Positions 31,952 through 43,693 of a stretch of 64,000 bases of DNA are shown here, piece after piece. A model generated the notes under the pieces. That model searched no databases and was not told where the DNA came from. It worked only from the letters and a program-made list of their open reading frames with translations. The DNA lies in assembly GCF_051912845.1 (NCBI RefSeq), contig NZ_JBNCBU010000003.1, forward strand, positions 152,883 to 216,882. The letters run 5' to 3'. The stretch is from Tsuneonella sediminis (lineage in GTDB: Bacteria > Pseudomonadota > Alphaproteobacteria > Sphingomonadales > Sphingomonadaceae). Numbering within the stretch: the stretch's first letter is position 1; each line of letters opens with the position of its first letter. The position numbers and the translations under genes were made by a program.

Positions 31952-31986
31952 TTGACTTTCACATATAAAGATACCTTTATATCCGC
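31952..31986 (+). promoter_or_regulatory. Promoter and inverted-repeat operator of the metF-metH unit
   Basis: TTGACT (31952-31957) and TTTATA (31976-31981) form a plausible promoter with an 18-bp spacer. A perfect inverted repeat ATATAAAG-N4-CTTTATAT (31963-31982) sits between and over the -10 element, just where an ArsR-type dimer would block RNA polymerase. The predicted transcript start is within a base or two of the ATG at 31987, and no Shine-Dalgarno is visible, so the message may be leaderless. Confidence 0.6.
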
Positions 31987-32997
31987 ATGGCGATCGAAAC
32001 GGTCATGCGCGCTTTAGGCGACCCGACCCGGCTGCGGATCATGCGGCTGATCGGGACCATGGAGCTCGCCGTGGGGGAACTCGCGCACGTGCTGGGGCAG
32101 AGCCAGCCGCGCGTCTCGCGTCATGTCGCAATCCTTGCCGACGCGGGCCTCGCCGAGCGGCGGCGCGAGGGGAGCTGGGTGTTCCTGCGCCAGTCGCAGG
32201 CTGCAGGCCAAGCAACGGCGACGGCGGTGGCCCGCCTGCTCTCCGCCGCCGAAGACGAAGACGACGCGTTCGCCCGCACGTGCGAGGAGGACCGCCGTCA
32301 TCTTGCCGCTATCCGCGGTGCGCGCGAGCAGAACGCCGCCGAGTTCTTTGCCCGCCATGCCAGCGAGTGGGATCGCCTGCGCGCACTGCTCGCGCCCGCC
32401 GAAGCGGTCGAGGCGGCGCTCGTCGCGGCGCTCGATGGCGAGGAGTTGGGCGAAGTCCTCGACATCGGCACTGGCACCGGACGGATCGCGGAGTTGCTCG
32501 AACCGGACGCCGCCGCAGTGACCGGCGTTGACAAGAGTCCCGAGATGCTGCGGCTTGCCCGCGCGCGGCTCCAGAACCTTCCGACCGGGCGCATCGAGCT
32601 GGTGCAGGGCGATTTCGCCGCGCTGCCGTTCGAATCGAACCGCTTCGACACCGTCATTTTCCACCAGGTGCTCCACTACGCGCAGCAGCCGGATTATGCG
32701 CTGGCCGAGGCGGCCCGCGTCTGCCGCGAGGGCGGTCGGATCGCGATCGCAGATCTGGCTGCGCACGACCGCGAGGAATTGCGCCGCACCCATGCGCATG
32801 CCCGGTTGGGGTTTGCCGACAAGCAGATGCAGGCGATGCTGGCCCGGCACGGCTTCGCATGCGGATCGATCGCCACTGTGGAAGGGGGAGAACTGGCCGT
32901 GAAGGTCTGGACCGCAAAGCGAACCACCCCCGCAGTTCCGCGCATTGGCGGCGGGCGTGAAGCCGCCGAATCCGGGCGGCGGGTGGCCACGCGATGA
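31987..32997 (+). CDS. ArsR-family regulator fused to SAM-dependent methyltransferase domain
   Basis: A 336-residue fusion: an N-terminal winged helix (MRALGDPTRLRIMRLIG, then SQPRVSRHVAILADAGLAERRREG) typical of ArsR proteins, and a class I methyltransferase-like domain with SAM motif VLDIGTGTGRIAELL (about residues 155-169) and VTGVDKSPEML. The ArsR metal-binding Cys motif is absent, so the signal is not a metal; the methyltransferase fold may let it sense SAM or S-adenosylhomocysteine. It is the first gene of the metF-metH unit and overlaps metF by 4 bp, which fits a repressor of methionine synthesis. The palindrome at 31963-31982 is its likely own operator. Confidence 0.88.
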   Translation: MAIETVMRALGDPTRLRIMRLIGTMELAVGELAHVLGQSQPRVSRHVAILADAGLAERRREGSWVFLRQSQAAGQATATAVARLLSAAEDEDDAFARTCEEDRRHLAAIRGAREQNAAEFFARHASEWDRLRALLAPAEAVEAALVAALDGEELGEVLDIGTGTGRIAELLEPDAAAVTGVDKSPEMLRLARARLQNLPTGRIELVQGDFAALPFESNRFDTVIFHQVLHYAQQPDYALAEAARVCREGGRIAIADLAAHDREELRRTHAHARLGFADKQMQAMLARHGFACGSIATVEGGELAVKVWTAKRTTPAVPRIGGGREAAESGRRVATR

Positions 32998-33899
32998 ACG
33001 CCGAGATCGCGCGCGGCGCGCCGCTCTATGCCTCGCTGCCCGGCGACATCGGCGTGAGCTTTGAATTCTTTCCGCCGAAAACCGAGAAAATGGCCGAAAC
33101 GCTGTGGTCGAGCGTGGAGACGCTTGCTCCCTTGCGCCCCGATTTCGTGTCGGTGACTTACGGTGCCGGCGGATCGACCCGCGAGCGGACTCATGCCGCG
33201 GTCGAACGGATCATCCGCGAGACCGGCATTCCCGCCGCCGCGCACCTCACTTGCGTCGACGCCACGCGCGACGAGATCGATGCGATCGCCCGGGAATACT
33301 GGGACATCGGCGTGCGCCATATCGTCGCGTTGCGCGGCGATACGGCGGATCCGGGCGCCGCATATGCCCCGCACCCTGAAGGGTACGAAAACGCAGCCGA
33401 CCTGGTTGCCGGCCTCAAGCGGATCGCTCCGTTCGAGATTTCGGTCGGCGCCTATCCCGAGAAACACCCCGACAGTGCGGACGAAGTCGCGGACCTCGAT
33501 AACCTGAAGCGCAAGATCGATGCCGGGGCGACCCGCGCAATCACCCAGTTCTTCTTCGAGCCCGAGTGCTTCTTCCGCTTCCGGGACAAGGCAGCCGCCG
33601 CCGGAATCGATGCCGAGATCGTTCCGGGCATCATGCCGGTGATGAGCTTCGCGTCGGTTCAGCGGATGAGCGGGCTGTGCGGCACCGCCATCCCGCACTG
33701 GATGGAGACGCTGTTCGACGGCCTCGACGACCGTCCGGCCGCGCGCCAGCTCGTTTCGGCGACGGTCGCGGCCGAGCTGTGCCGCCGCCTCTACGCCGGC
33801 GACGTGCGCAAATTCCATTTCTACACCCTCAACCGGGCCGAACTGAGCTACGCGATCTGCCACCTGCTCGGCCGCCGGCCTGCCGGAGACACGCCATGA
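32994..33899 (+). CDS. metF: 5,10-methylenetetrahydrofolate reductase
   Basis: A 301-residue MetF, which makes 5-methyltetrahydrofolate with FAD and NAD(P)H for methionine synthesis. Landmarks are VSFEFFPPKTEKM with the catalytic Glu (about residue 23), PDFVSVTYGAGGSTRERT, AHLTCVDATRDEI, HIVALRGDTADPG, and FFFEPECFFRF. Length and FAD-site residues are normal. The first gene before it is the ArsR-methyltransferase regulator and the next is the homocysteine-binding part of MetH; all start-stop junctions are ATGA, so translation is coupled. Confidence 0.95.
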   Translation: MNAEIARGAPLYASLPGDIGVSFEFFPPKTEKMAETLWSSVETLAPLRPDFVSVTYGAGGSTRERTHAAVERIIRETGIPAAAHLTCVDATRDEIDAIAREYWDIGVRHIVALRGDTADPGAAYAPHPEGYENAADLVAGLKRIAPFEISVGAYPEKHPDSADEVADLDNLKRKIDAGATRAITQFFFEPECFFRFRDKAAAAGIDAEIVPGIMPVMSFASVQRMSGLCGTAIPHWMETLFDGLDDRPAARQLVSATVAAELCRRLYAGDVRKFHFYTLNRAELSYAICHLLGRRPAGDTP

Positions 33900-34942
33900 C
33901 CAAGCGCGAGCAGTTCCTTGCCGAGTGCGCCAGGCGCATCCTCGTAACCGATGGCGCGTTCGGGACCGAGATCCAGAGCTGGAAGCTCGCCGAGGCGGAT
34001 TACGCCGGGTCGCTCGGGCTTGGGCACGACCAGAAGGGCAACAACGACATCCTCGCGCTGACCAGGCCCGAAGTGCCCGAAGCGATCCATCGCGCCTACT
34101 TCGAGGCCGGGGCCGACATCGCCGAGACGAACACCTTTTCGGCCAACCGTATCAGCCAGGCCGATTACGGTGCGGAAAACCTGGTGCGCGAGATCAACGT
34201 CGAGAGCGCGAAGCTCGCGCGGCGCCTCGCCGACGAGTTCGAAGAGCGGGATGGCCGGCCGCGGTTCGTCGCGGGGGCGGTAGGACCCACCAACAAGACG
34301 CTGTCGCTTTCGCCCGACGTCGAGGACCCGGGTTACCGCGAAATCGACTGGGACACTCTTGTCGACGTGTACCGCGAACAGGCAGACGCGCTGGTCGAGG
34401 GCGGGGCGGATTTCATCCTCATCGAGACGATCTTCGACACGCTCAATGCCAAGGCCGGCATCATGGCGGTGAAGGAGGTCGAAAGGGCACTGGACCGCGA
34501 GGTTCCGGTCATGCTTTCGATGACGCTCACCGACCTCTCCGGCCGCAACCTGTCGGGCCACACGGTCGAGGCGTTCTGGCACGCGGTCCGGCATGCGAAG
34601 CCGCTGACGATCGGGCTTAACTGCTCGTTCGGCGCGACCCAGCTCCGCCCGCACGTGAAGACGCTGGCGGAGATCGCCGACTGCCCGATCATGGTCTATC
34701 CCAATGCGGGCCTGCCCAACGAGCTCGGCGCCTACGACGAGCGGCCCGACCAGACCGCCGGGTTCGTCCACGAATGGGCGGCGGCGGGGCAGGTCAACGT
34801 ACTCGGCGGCTGCTGCGGCTCGACGCCCGCGCACATCGCGGCGATCGCCGACAGCGTGAAGGGCGTCGCTCCGCGCGCATTGCCGACGCCGCCGGTCGTG
34901 ACCCGCCTCGCCGGCCTCGAACCCTTTACGCTTGCCGCCTGA
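33896..34942 (+). CDS. metH: Methionine synthase, homocysteine-binding module (separate protein)
   Basis: A 348-residue protein corresponding to the N-terminal homocysteine-binding barrel of cobalamin-dependent MetH. The start ILVTDGAFGTEIQSW and the zinc-ligand cysteines, one in GLNCSFGATQLRP (about residue 244) and two in VLGGCCGSTPAHIAAI (about 307-308), are intact. The folate and cobalamin modules are on the following gene, so MetH is split into two proteins; this is common in alphaproteobacteria. ATG 33896 overlaps metF by 4 bp. The stop lies 16 bp before the second gene's GTG. Confidence 0.93.
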   Translation: MTKREQFLAECARRILVTDGAFGTEIQSWKLAEADYAGSLGLGHDQKGNNDILALTRPEVPEAIHRAYFEAGADIAETNTFSANRISQADYGAENLVREINVESAKLARRLADEFEERDGRPRFVAGAVGPTNKTLSLSPDVEDPGYREIDWDTLVDVYREQADALVEGGADFILIETIFDTLNAKAGIMAVKEVERALDREVPVMLSMTLTDLSGRNLSGHTVEAFWHAVRHAKPLTIGLNCSFGATQLRPHVKTLAEIADCPIMVYPNAGLPNELGAYDERPDQTAGFVHEWAAAGQVNVLGGCCGSTPAHIAAIADSVKGVAPRALPTPPVVTRLAGLEPFTLAA

Positions 34943-34958
34943 CCTACTGGAAATCCCT

Positions 34959-37574
<2,616 letters not shown>

Positions 37575-38777
37575 TCAGGCGGAACGGCCCGCGATCCCTT
37601 CGAGCCGCTTCAGGATCGGGGTCACCATCGGGATCGTCAGCATCGTGCTCGCGACGGCCATCAGCAACAGCGCGGTGAAGGCCGTGCTGGTGATGATTCC
37701 CTTGTCGAGCAGGACGTTGGCGAAGATGATCATGATCAGCGCCATGGTCTGGAGAAGCCAGCCGATCAGGCGGGATTCCCCGGGCTGCCACCCGAGCAGG
37801 CGGCCGGCGATCGCGGTGGCGAGCAGCTTGCCGCCGACGGCCGCCGCCAGCAGCAGGGCAGCCGCGCCGAAGACCGCCACGCCTCCGCCGCCCCATTGGG
37901 TGCGCAGGCCGGTGGAAAGGAAGAACACGGGCATGACGGTCAGCAGGACGACGCCGCGAAAGCGGTCCATTGCCTCGTGCCCGTACCATTCCGCGTCGAG
38001 GATGACCCCGGCAAGGAAGGCGCCGACCATGAAGTGCAGGCCCGACCAGTCACCGGCGAGGCCGCACGCTGCGAGCCAGATCAGGCCCACAGGCCACCTG
38101 TCCGCTTCCGGCAGGCGGACCATGAGGCGGCGCATCCCCCAGGCCGCAATCGCGAACCCGACGAGGAACGCGCCCTGGCGGCCGATCCGTTCCCAGTCGA
38201 GCAGGATCAGCGCAAGCACGCCCCAGATGGCGATGTCGTCGAGGCTTGCGTAGCGCAGGATGCGTTGTCCCAATTCCTCGCGCAGGACCGCCAGTTTTTC
38301 CATGAACAGCACCAGGATCGGCAGCGCGGTCACGGCACAGGCCATGCCTATTCCAAGGACGACCTGCCATGCGTGACCCTCGTCGCCCGCCCACCCGCGC
38401 CAGCGAAGAAGGAAAAGTGCAGCGAGTGCGCCGAGAACGAGGGGCACCGCCAGCGCCAGGCCCGCGGTGATCGCGGTCTCCCGCTTGTGTTTCCAGGCCT
38501 GGGAAAGATCGAGTTCGACGCCTGCGATCCACACGAACATCATGACCGCCCACCAGGCAACACCATTCAGCGCGCCGATCACTTCGGGGCGGAAAACGAA
38601 CGCGTAGTAATCCGGGAGCGCGGCCCCCAGCACTCCCGGGCCAAGGAGAATTCCGCCGACGATCTGGACCACGACCAGCGGAGCCCAGTAGTCCGTGCGG
38701 AATATCCGCCAGACCAGCCATGGCACGGCGAAGATAATGACCAGCGCGATCAGGTAGATTTCGGTCGTGTTCATCAC
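37575..38777 (-). CDS. CPA2-type cation/proton antiporter
   Basis: A 400-residue membrane protein with twelve or so helices, in the monovalent cation:proton antiporter-2 (Kef/Nha-like) superfamily. Landmarks are VVVQIVGGILLGPGVLGAALPDY, the central VVLGIGMACAVTALPILVLFMEKL and YASLDDIAIWGVLALILLDW, where the Asp-Asp pair is the likely ion site, and HFMVGAFLAGVILDAEW. No TrkA-N regulatory domain follows. Start is 38777, with a second ATG at 38774. Its stop abuts that of metH on the other strand with no gap, and its 5' end faces the glycine riboswitch. Confidence 0.82.
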   Translation of the reverse strand: MMNTTEIYLIALVIIFAVPWLVWRIFRTDYWAPLVVVQIVGGILLGPGVLGAALPDYYAFVFRPEVIGALNGVAWWAVMMFVWIAGVELDLSQAWKHKRETAITAGLALAVPLVLGALAALFLLRWRGWAGDEGHAWQVVLGIGMACAVTALPILVLFMEKLAVLREELGQRILRYASLDDIAIWGVLALILLDWERIGRQGAFLVGFAIAAWGMRRLMVRLPEADRWPVGLIWLAACGLAGDWSGLHFMVGAFLAGVILDAEWYGHEAMDRFRGVVLLTVMPVFFLSTGLRTQWGGGGVAVFGAAALLLAAAVGGKLLATAIAGRLLGWQPGESRLIGWLLQTMALIMIIFANVLLDKGIITSTAFTALLLMAVASTMLTIPMVTPILKRLEGIAGRSA

Positions 38778-38921
38778 TTTCGCCCCTAGCTACGGGCGTC
38801 CGAAAAGGAAATCGCGGCCAGAGGCCGAAAAATGTCGCCCGGTCGATGCTGGGAGATTGACCGGCGCGCCGGCCTCGCGCAGGGCGGTGCGGTCGCCGGG
38901 ATGCGAATCCCGACGTCCGCC

Positions 38922-39133
38922 ATGGGAGAGCGTCTGGACCTTGGATGCAAGGCACCAGGCCGCCGAAGGAGCAACCGCCCCGGAAACTCTCAGGCCAAAG
39001 GACCGTGGCGGGCCGTGCGATACTCTGGAAAGCGCGCCGTCTGCCGGATGGCGCCACCGACGGTGTAAGCCTCGTCCTCTCGCGAAAAGGGGCGGCGCGG
39101 CCAAACTCTCAGGTTTCCCGACAGAGGGGGTAG
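38922..39133 (+). ncRNA. Tandem glycine riboswitch of the gcv operon
   Basis: Two adjacent glycine-aptamer copies are visible. Aptamer 1 (about 38924-39011) starts GGGAGAG and contains GAAGGAGCAACCGCC then AAACTCTCAGGCCAAAGGACC. Aptamer 2 (about 39022-39131) starts ACTCTGGAAAGC and contains CACCGACGGTGTAAGCC and the AAACTCTCAGGTTTCCCGACAGAGGGG end; shorter core words AAACTCTCAGG occur in both (38984 and 39103 regions). This architecture is the classic glycine sensor that turns on glycine cleavage genes. It lies directly before gcvT, and the 38778-39185 gap holds nothing else I can identify except a possible TTGACC at 38857. Confidence 0.93.
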
Positions 39134-39185
39134 CGGTTCTGGAGATGTCCTCGCCGGGCATCGGCCGCGCTGTCGGGGATTGCGC

Positions 39186-40334
39186 GTGAACGATATCGAT
39201 GAAGGTCCTGAAATCGAACTTGAGGCGCTGCCGCTGGACGGCTGGCACCGCGAACGCGGCGCCCGCATGGTTCCGTTTGCCGGGTACCAGATGCCGATCC
39301 AGTACGAGGGCATCCTCGCCGAGCACGATTGGACCCGTAACCATGCCGGGCTGTTCGACGTGTCGCACATGGGCCAGCTCGTCGTCGAGGGCGAGGGCGC
39401 GGCCGATGCGCTCGAGGCCCTCCTGCCCGGCGATATCTCGGCGCTGAAACCGGGCAAGGTGCGCTATTCGCTGCTGCTCGACGAAAACGGCGGCATCCTC
39501 GACGACCTGATGGTCACCAACGTGACCGAGCAGGGTGGAACGTCGCGGTATTACATTGTCGTCAACGGCGCGACCAAGTGGGACGACATTGCCCACCTGC
39601 GCGAGCACCTGCCCGACGAGATCACGCTCACCCATCTCGACGAGCGTGCGCTGCTCGCGCTGCAGGGGCCCGAAGCTGCCGGCGCGCTCGAACGCACGAT
39701 GCGAGGGATTACCGAGGATTTCGGGTTCATGGAGGCGAAGAGCTGGCAGTTCGGCGAACTCGACCTCATGGTATCGCGCTCGGGCTATACCGGCGAGGAC
39801 GGGTTCGAGATCTCGGTCGCCGCCGACCAGGTCGAGCAACTCGCCAGGCGCCTGTGTGCCGAGCTGGAGGTCAAGCCGATCGGTCTTGGCGCGCGCGATT
39901 CGTTGCGGCTGGAGGCGGGATTGCCGCTTTACGGCCACGACCTTTCGCCCGAAACCGATCCGGTCAGCGCAGGGCTTTCCTTCGTTATCAGCAAGAAGCG
40001 GCGCGAGCAGGGCGGCTTCCCGGGTGCCGAGCGCATCCTGAAGCTGCTCGCGGACGGTGCGCCGACGAGGCGCGTCGGCCTTGCGCTGGAAGGCCGCGCT
40101 GCCGCGCGCGAAGGGGCAAAGGTATTCTCCGGCGACAGCGAAGTCGGCACCGTCACCAGCGGCGGCTTTTCGCCGACGCTCGGCCATCCGGTCGCGATGG
40201 CCTATGTCGATGCCGCGCAGGCCGCCGAGGGTACCGAACTGGCGCTCGAAGTCCGCGGCAAGCGCCTGCCCGCGCGGGTCGTCCCCATGCCGTTCGTTCC
40301 GCACCGCTATTTCCGCAAGGGAGCATCCAAATGA
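39186..40334 (+). CDS. gcvT: Glycine cleavage system T protein (aminomethyltransferase)
   Basis: A 382-residue GcvT, which moves the aminomethyl group from the lipoyl arm of H protein to tetrahydrofolate, releasing ammonia. Landmarks are GARMVPFAGYQMPIQYEG at the N-terminus, GLFDVSHMGQLVVEG, the folate-site strand SRSGYTGEDGFEISV with its catalytic Asp region, and GLGARDSLRLEAGLPLYGHDL. The start is GTG 39186, six bases after GGGGA; the TTG at 39180 is not preferred. It is the first gene of the operon downstream of the glycine riboswitch and overlaps gcvH by 4 bp. Confidence 0.95.
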   Translation: MNDIDEGPEIELEALPLDGWHRERGARMVPFAGYQMPIQYEGILAEHDWTRNHAGLFDVSHMGQLVVEGEGAADALEALLPGDISALKPGKVRYSLLLDENGGILDDLMVTNVTEQGGTSRYYIVVNGATKWDDIAHLREHLPDEITLTHLDERALLALQGPEAAGALERTMRGITEDFGFMEAKSWQFGELDLMVSRSGYTGEDGFEISVAADQVEQLARRLCAELEVKPIGLGARDSLRLEAGLPLYGHDLSPETDPVSAGLSFVISKKRREQGGFPGAERILKLLADGAPTRRVGLALEGRAAAREGAKVFSGDSEVGTVTSGGFSPTLGHPVAMAYVDAAQAAEGTELALEVRGKRLPARVVPMPFVPHRYFRKGASK

Positions 40335-40702
40335 CGCGTTATTTCACCGAGGATCACGAATGGATCGAGGTTGACGGGCAGACCGCTACCGTCGGCATCA
40401 CCGACTATGCCCAGAGCCAGCTCGGCGACATCGTCTTCGTCGAGGTGCCCGCCGAAGGCACCAGCGTCGCCAAGGGCAACGAGGCGGCGGTGGTCGAGAG
40501 CGTCAAGGCCGCGAGCGATGTCTATTCGCCGGTCACAGGCGTCGTCATCGAAGGCAATCCCGCGCTCGAGGACGATCCCGCGCTGGTCAATTCCGCGCCC
40601 GAGGGCGACGGCTGGTTCTTCAAGCTCACGATCACGCAACCCAATGAACTCGACGCGCTCATGGACGCGGAAAAGTACAAGGCGTTCTGCGACAGTCTGT
40701 AA
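40331..40702 (+). CDS. gcvH: Glycine cleavage system H protein
   Basis: A 123-residue lipoyl carrier that shuttles the aminomethyl group between P, T and L proteins. The lipoylated Lys is Lys59 in VVESVKAASDVYSPV. The conserved end DGWFFKLTI is complete. ATG 40331 overlaps the gcvT stop by 4 bp. Thirty-three bases separate it from gcvPA. Confidence 0.97.
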   Translation: MTRYFTEDHEWIEVDGQTATVGITDYAQSQLGDIVFVEVPAEGTSVAKGNEAAVVESVKAASDVYSPVTGVVIEGNPALEDDPALVNSAPEGDGWFFKLTITQPNELDALMDAEKYKAFCDSL

Positions 40703-40735
40703 TCCGAAGGCCGCCGGCCGCACACAAGGTTCGAT

Positions 40736-42097
40736 ATGCGATATCTGCCCCTGACCGACGCCGATCGCGGCGAGATGCTCTCCGTTATCGGCGCGCCCGA
40801 TGTCGACGCGCTGTTCACCGACGTGCCGGCCGCGCACTACCTGAAAGAGCCGATCGAAGGGCTGCCGCTCCACGCCAGCGAGATGGCGGTCGAGAAGCAT
40901 ATGCGGCGGCTGTCGAAGAAGAATCTCGCGGCGGCCGACGCGGCGTTCTTCTGCGGGGCCGGGGCCTATCGCCACCACGTGCCGGCGACCGTCGATCACC
41001 TGATCCAGCGGGGCGAGTTCCTGACCGCCTATACCCCCTACCAGCCCGAGATCGCGCAGGGCACGCTGCAAATGCTGTTCGAGTTCCAGAGCCAGGTCGC
41101 CCGGCTCTATGGCTGCGCGGTGGCGAACGCATCGATGTACGACGGCTCGACGGCGTGCTGGGAAGCGGTCGCGATGGCCGCGCGGGTGACCAGGAAGAAG
41201 CGCGTGGTTCTCTCCGGCGCGCTGCACCCCCACTACGCCGAAACGGTCAGGACGATGGCCAAGTTCACCGAGGACGAGATTGCGGGGGCGCTGCCGACGA
41301 TGCAGGGCGCACCCGACATCGACGGGCTGATCGCCCGCATCGACGAGGCGACCAGCTGCGTCGTCGTCCAGTATCCCGACATCCTCGGCCGGGTCTACGA
41401 CATGACGCCGATCGCCGAGGCCGCGCACGCCAAGGGCGCGCTGCTGATCGCGGTCAATACCGAGCCGGTCGCGCTGGGCGCCTGCCGGTCGCCCGGCGAA
41501 ATGGGCGCGGACATCGTCGTGGGCGAAGGCCAGTCGCTTGGCGTCGGCCTCCAGTTCGGCGGACCGTACCTTGGCCTGTTCGCGGTGCGCGATCCCAAGC
41601 ACGTGCGCCAGATGCCCGGCCGCCTGTGCGGCGAAACGGTCGATGCCGAGGGCAAGCGCGGCTTCGTCCTCACGCTCTCGACCCGCGAACAGCACATCCG
41701 CCGCGAGAAGGCGACGAGCAATATCTGCACCAATTCAGGGCTTTGCGCGCTGGCCTTCACGATCCACCTCACCCTGCTGGGCGAGAAGGGGCTGCGGGCG
41801 CTGGCGGCGGAGAACCACCGCCTCACCTGCGTTGCCGCCGACCGGCTGGCCGAGGTGCCGGGAGTCAAGGTCCTCAACGACAGTTTCTTCAACGAGTTCA
41901 CGATCGTTCTTCCCACCGATGCGCGCGCGGTCGTGCGCACGCTGGCCGAACGAAAGGTGCTCGCCGGGGTATCGCTCGGGCGGCTCTACCCGGGCAACGA
42001 CGACCTGTCGGGCGGACTGATCGTGGCGGTGACTGAGACCTCCACCGAGGAGGACATCGCGACCCTCTGCTCCGCGCTCAAGGAGGTGCTGGCATGA
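40736..42097 (+). CDS. gcvPA: Glycine dehydrogenase (decarboxylating) subunit 1
   Basis: A 453-residue P-protein alpha subunit. It has YHHVPATVDHL-like N-terminal family residues (AYRHHVPATVDHLIQRGEFLTAYTPYQPEIAQG, split here), MYDGSTACWEA and the conserved loop GRLCGETVDAEGKRGFVLTLSTREQHIRREKATSNICTN, cited only as GRLCGETVD and KATSNICTN. With subunit 2 it decarboxylates glycine onto the H protein. It is 4 bp overlapped with subunit 2, so stoichiometry is set by coupling. A two-subunit P protein is usual in sphingomonads, unlike the single GcvP of enterobacteria. Confidence 0.95.
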   Translation: MRYLPLTDADRGEMLSVIGAPDVDALFTDVPAAHYLKEPIEGLPLHASEMAVEKHMRRLSKKNLAAADAAFFCGAGAYRHHVPATVDHLIQRGEFLTAYTPYQPEIAQGTLQMLFEFQSQVARLYGCAVANASMYDGSTACWEAVAMAARVTRKKRVVLSGALHPHYAETVRTMAKFTEDEIAGALPTMQGAPDIDGLIARIDEATSCVVVQYPDILGRVYDMTPIAEAAHAKGALLIAVNTEPVALGACRSPGEMGADIVVGEGQSLGVGLQFGGPYLGLFAVRDPKHVRQMPGRLCGETVDAEGKRGFVLTLSTREQHIRREKATSNICTNSGLCALAFTIHLTLLGEKGLRALAAENHRLTCVAADRLAEVPGVKVLNDSFFNEFTIVLPTDARAVVRTLAERKVLAGVSLGRLYPGNDDLSGGLIVAVTETSTEEDIATLCSALKEVLA

Positions 42098-43689
42098 ACG
42101 CCCCGAACAAGAGCGGCTGGAAGCCCGAGATGACCCCCGATACCGCCGCCGCGGCGCCGACCGCGACCGGCAACCGCGCGCTGATGCTGGAAGAACCGCT
42201 GATCTTCGAGATCGGCGGGAGCGAAACCACCGGCGTCGACCTGCCCGAACCGTCGGGAGGCGCGAACCGCCTTGGCGGAATGGCGCGGACCGAGGCGTTC
42301 GGCCTGCCCGGCCTGTCCGAGCCGGAAACGGTTCGCCACTACACGCGGCTGAGCCGGCAGAACTACGCGATCGACCTCGGGCTTTTCCCGCTGGGCAGCT
42401 GCACGATGAAGCACAATCCGCGCCTCAACGAAAAGGTCGCGCGGATGCCGGGCTTTGCCGACGTGCACCCGCTACAGCCGGTCGATACCGTGCGCGGCGC
42501 GCTCGAGGTGATCAACGAGCTGGCGCACTGGCTGATCGAGCTGACCGGGATGCACGGCGTCGCGATGACGCCCAAGGCCGGCGCGCACGGCGAGCTCTGC
42601 GGCATCCTGTGCATTCGCGCCGCGCTCGAGGCGAAGGGCGATGCGCGCAAGGTCATCCTGGTGCCCGAAAGCGCGCACGGAACCAACCCGGCCACCGCCG
42701 CCTTTGCCGGCTACGCGGTCGAGGACATTCCGGCGACGCCGGAGGGCCGCGTCGACCTGAAAGCGCTCAAGGCGCGGCTGGGGTCCGATGTCGCGGGCGT
42801 CATGATCACCAATCCGAACACCTGCGGGCTGTTCGAGCGCGACATGAAGGCGATCTCCGACGCGGTCCATGCCGCCGGCGGCTATGTCTACTGCGACGGG
42901 GCGAACTTCAACGCGATCGTCGGCCGGGTGCGCCCCGGCGACCTTGGCGTCGATGCGATGCACATCAACCTGCACAAGACCTTTTCGACCCCGCACGGGG
43001 GCGGCGGGCCGGGTTCGGGGCCGGTGGTATTGTCCGAGGCACTCAGCCCCTATGGCCCGCTGCCGTTCACGGCGCGGCGGCCCGACGGCACGGTCGACCT
43101 GATCGAGGAGGAGAACGCCGGCGAGGAGCACCCCCTCAGCTTCGGGCGGATGAGCGCGTTCCACGGCCAGATGGGAATGTTCACCCGCGCGCTTGCCTAT
43201 ATCCTCAGCCACGGAGCGGACGGGCTGCGCCAGGTTTCGGGCGATGCGGTACTCAACGCGAACTACCTGCTGCGCAGCCTGGAGGACGTGCTCGACGCGC
43301 CGTTCGCGTTCAGCGGGCCGTGCATGCACGAGGCGCTGTTCAGCGACCGGGGATTCGCCGACGGGCTGACCACGCTCGACCTTGCCAAGGGGATGATCGA
43401 CGAGGGCTTCCACCCGATGACGATGTATTTCCCGCTCGTGGTCCACGGTTCCATGCTCGTCGAGCCTACCGAGACCGAGAGCAAGGCGGGACTGGACCAG
43501 CTCGTAGCCGCACTACGGTCGCTGGCACAGCGCGCGCGGGACGGCGACATGAGCCTCAAGAACGCGCCTGTGCACGCGCCCCGGCGGCGCCTCGACGAGA
43601 CACTCGCGGCGCGCAAGCCGGTGCTGGCATGGAGTGAGCCCGACGTGCCCGCCGGCCACCCCACCCGCAGCGAACAGGGGGGGCGCTGA
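42094..43689 (+). CDS. gcvPB: Glycine dehydrogenase (decarboxylating) subunit 2
   Basis: A 531-residue beta subunit carrying the pyridoxal phosphate. The PLP Lys is in HINLHKTFSTPHGGGGPG (about residue 296). Other landmarks are NYAIDLGLFPLGSCTMKHNPR near the start, MTPKAGAHGELCG, and HPMTMYFPLVVHGSMLVEPTETESK near the end (each shortened in use). The 45-residue N-terminal stretch before the family match is low in conservation and rich in Ala and Thr. It overlaps subunit 1 by 4 bp. Confidence 0.95.
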   Translation: MNAPNKSGWKPEMTPDTAAAAPTATGNRALMLEEPLIFEIGGSETTGVDLPEPSGGANRLGGMARTEAFGLPGLSEPETVRHYTRLSRQNYAIDLGLFPLGSCTMKHNPRLNEKVARMPGFADVHPLQPVDTVRGALEVINELAHWLIELTGMHGVAMTPKAGAHGELCGILCIRAALEAKGDARKVILVPESAHGTNPATAAFAGYAVEDIPATPEGRVDLKALKARLGSDVAGVMITNPNTCGLFERDMKAISDAVHAAGGYVYCDGANFNAIVGRVRPGDLGVDAMHINLHKTFSTPHGGGGPGSGPVVLSEALSPYGPLPFTARRPDGTVDLIEEENAGEEHPLSFGRMSAFHGQMGMFTRALAYILSHGADGLRQVSGDAVLNANYLLRSLEDVLDAPFAFSGPCMHEALFSDRGFADGLTTLDLAKGMIDEGFHPMTMYFPLVVHGSMLVEPTETESKAGLDQLVAALRSLAQRARDGDMSLKNAPVHAPRRRLDETLAARKPVLAWSEPDVPAGHPTRSEQGGR

Positions 43690-43693
43690 TCCC

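Noticed and set aside
38790..40304. 504-residue minus-strand open frame across the glycine riboswitch and gcvT
   Set aside because: It would run through a recognised riboswitch and the gcvT active-site sequence, so it is a shadow.
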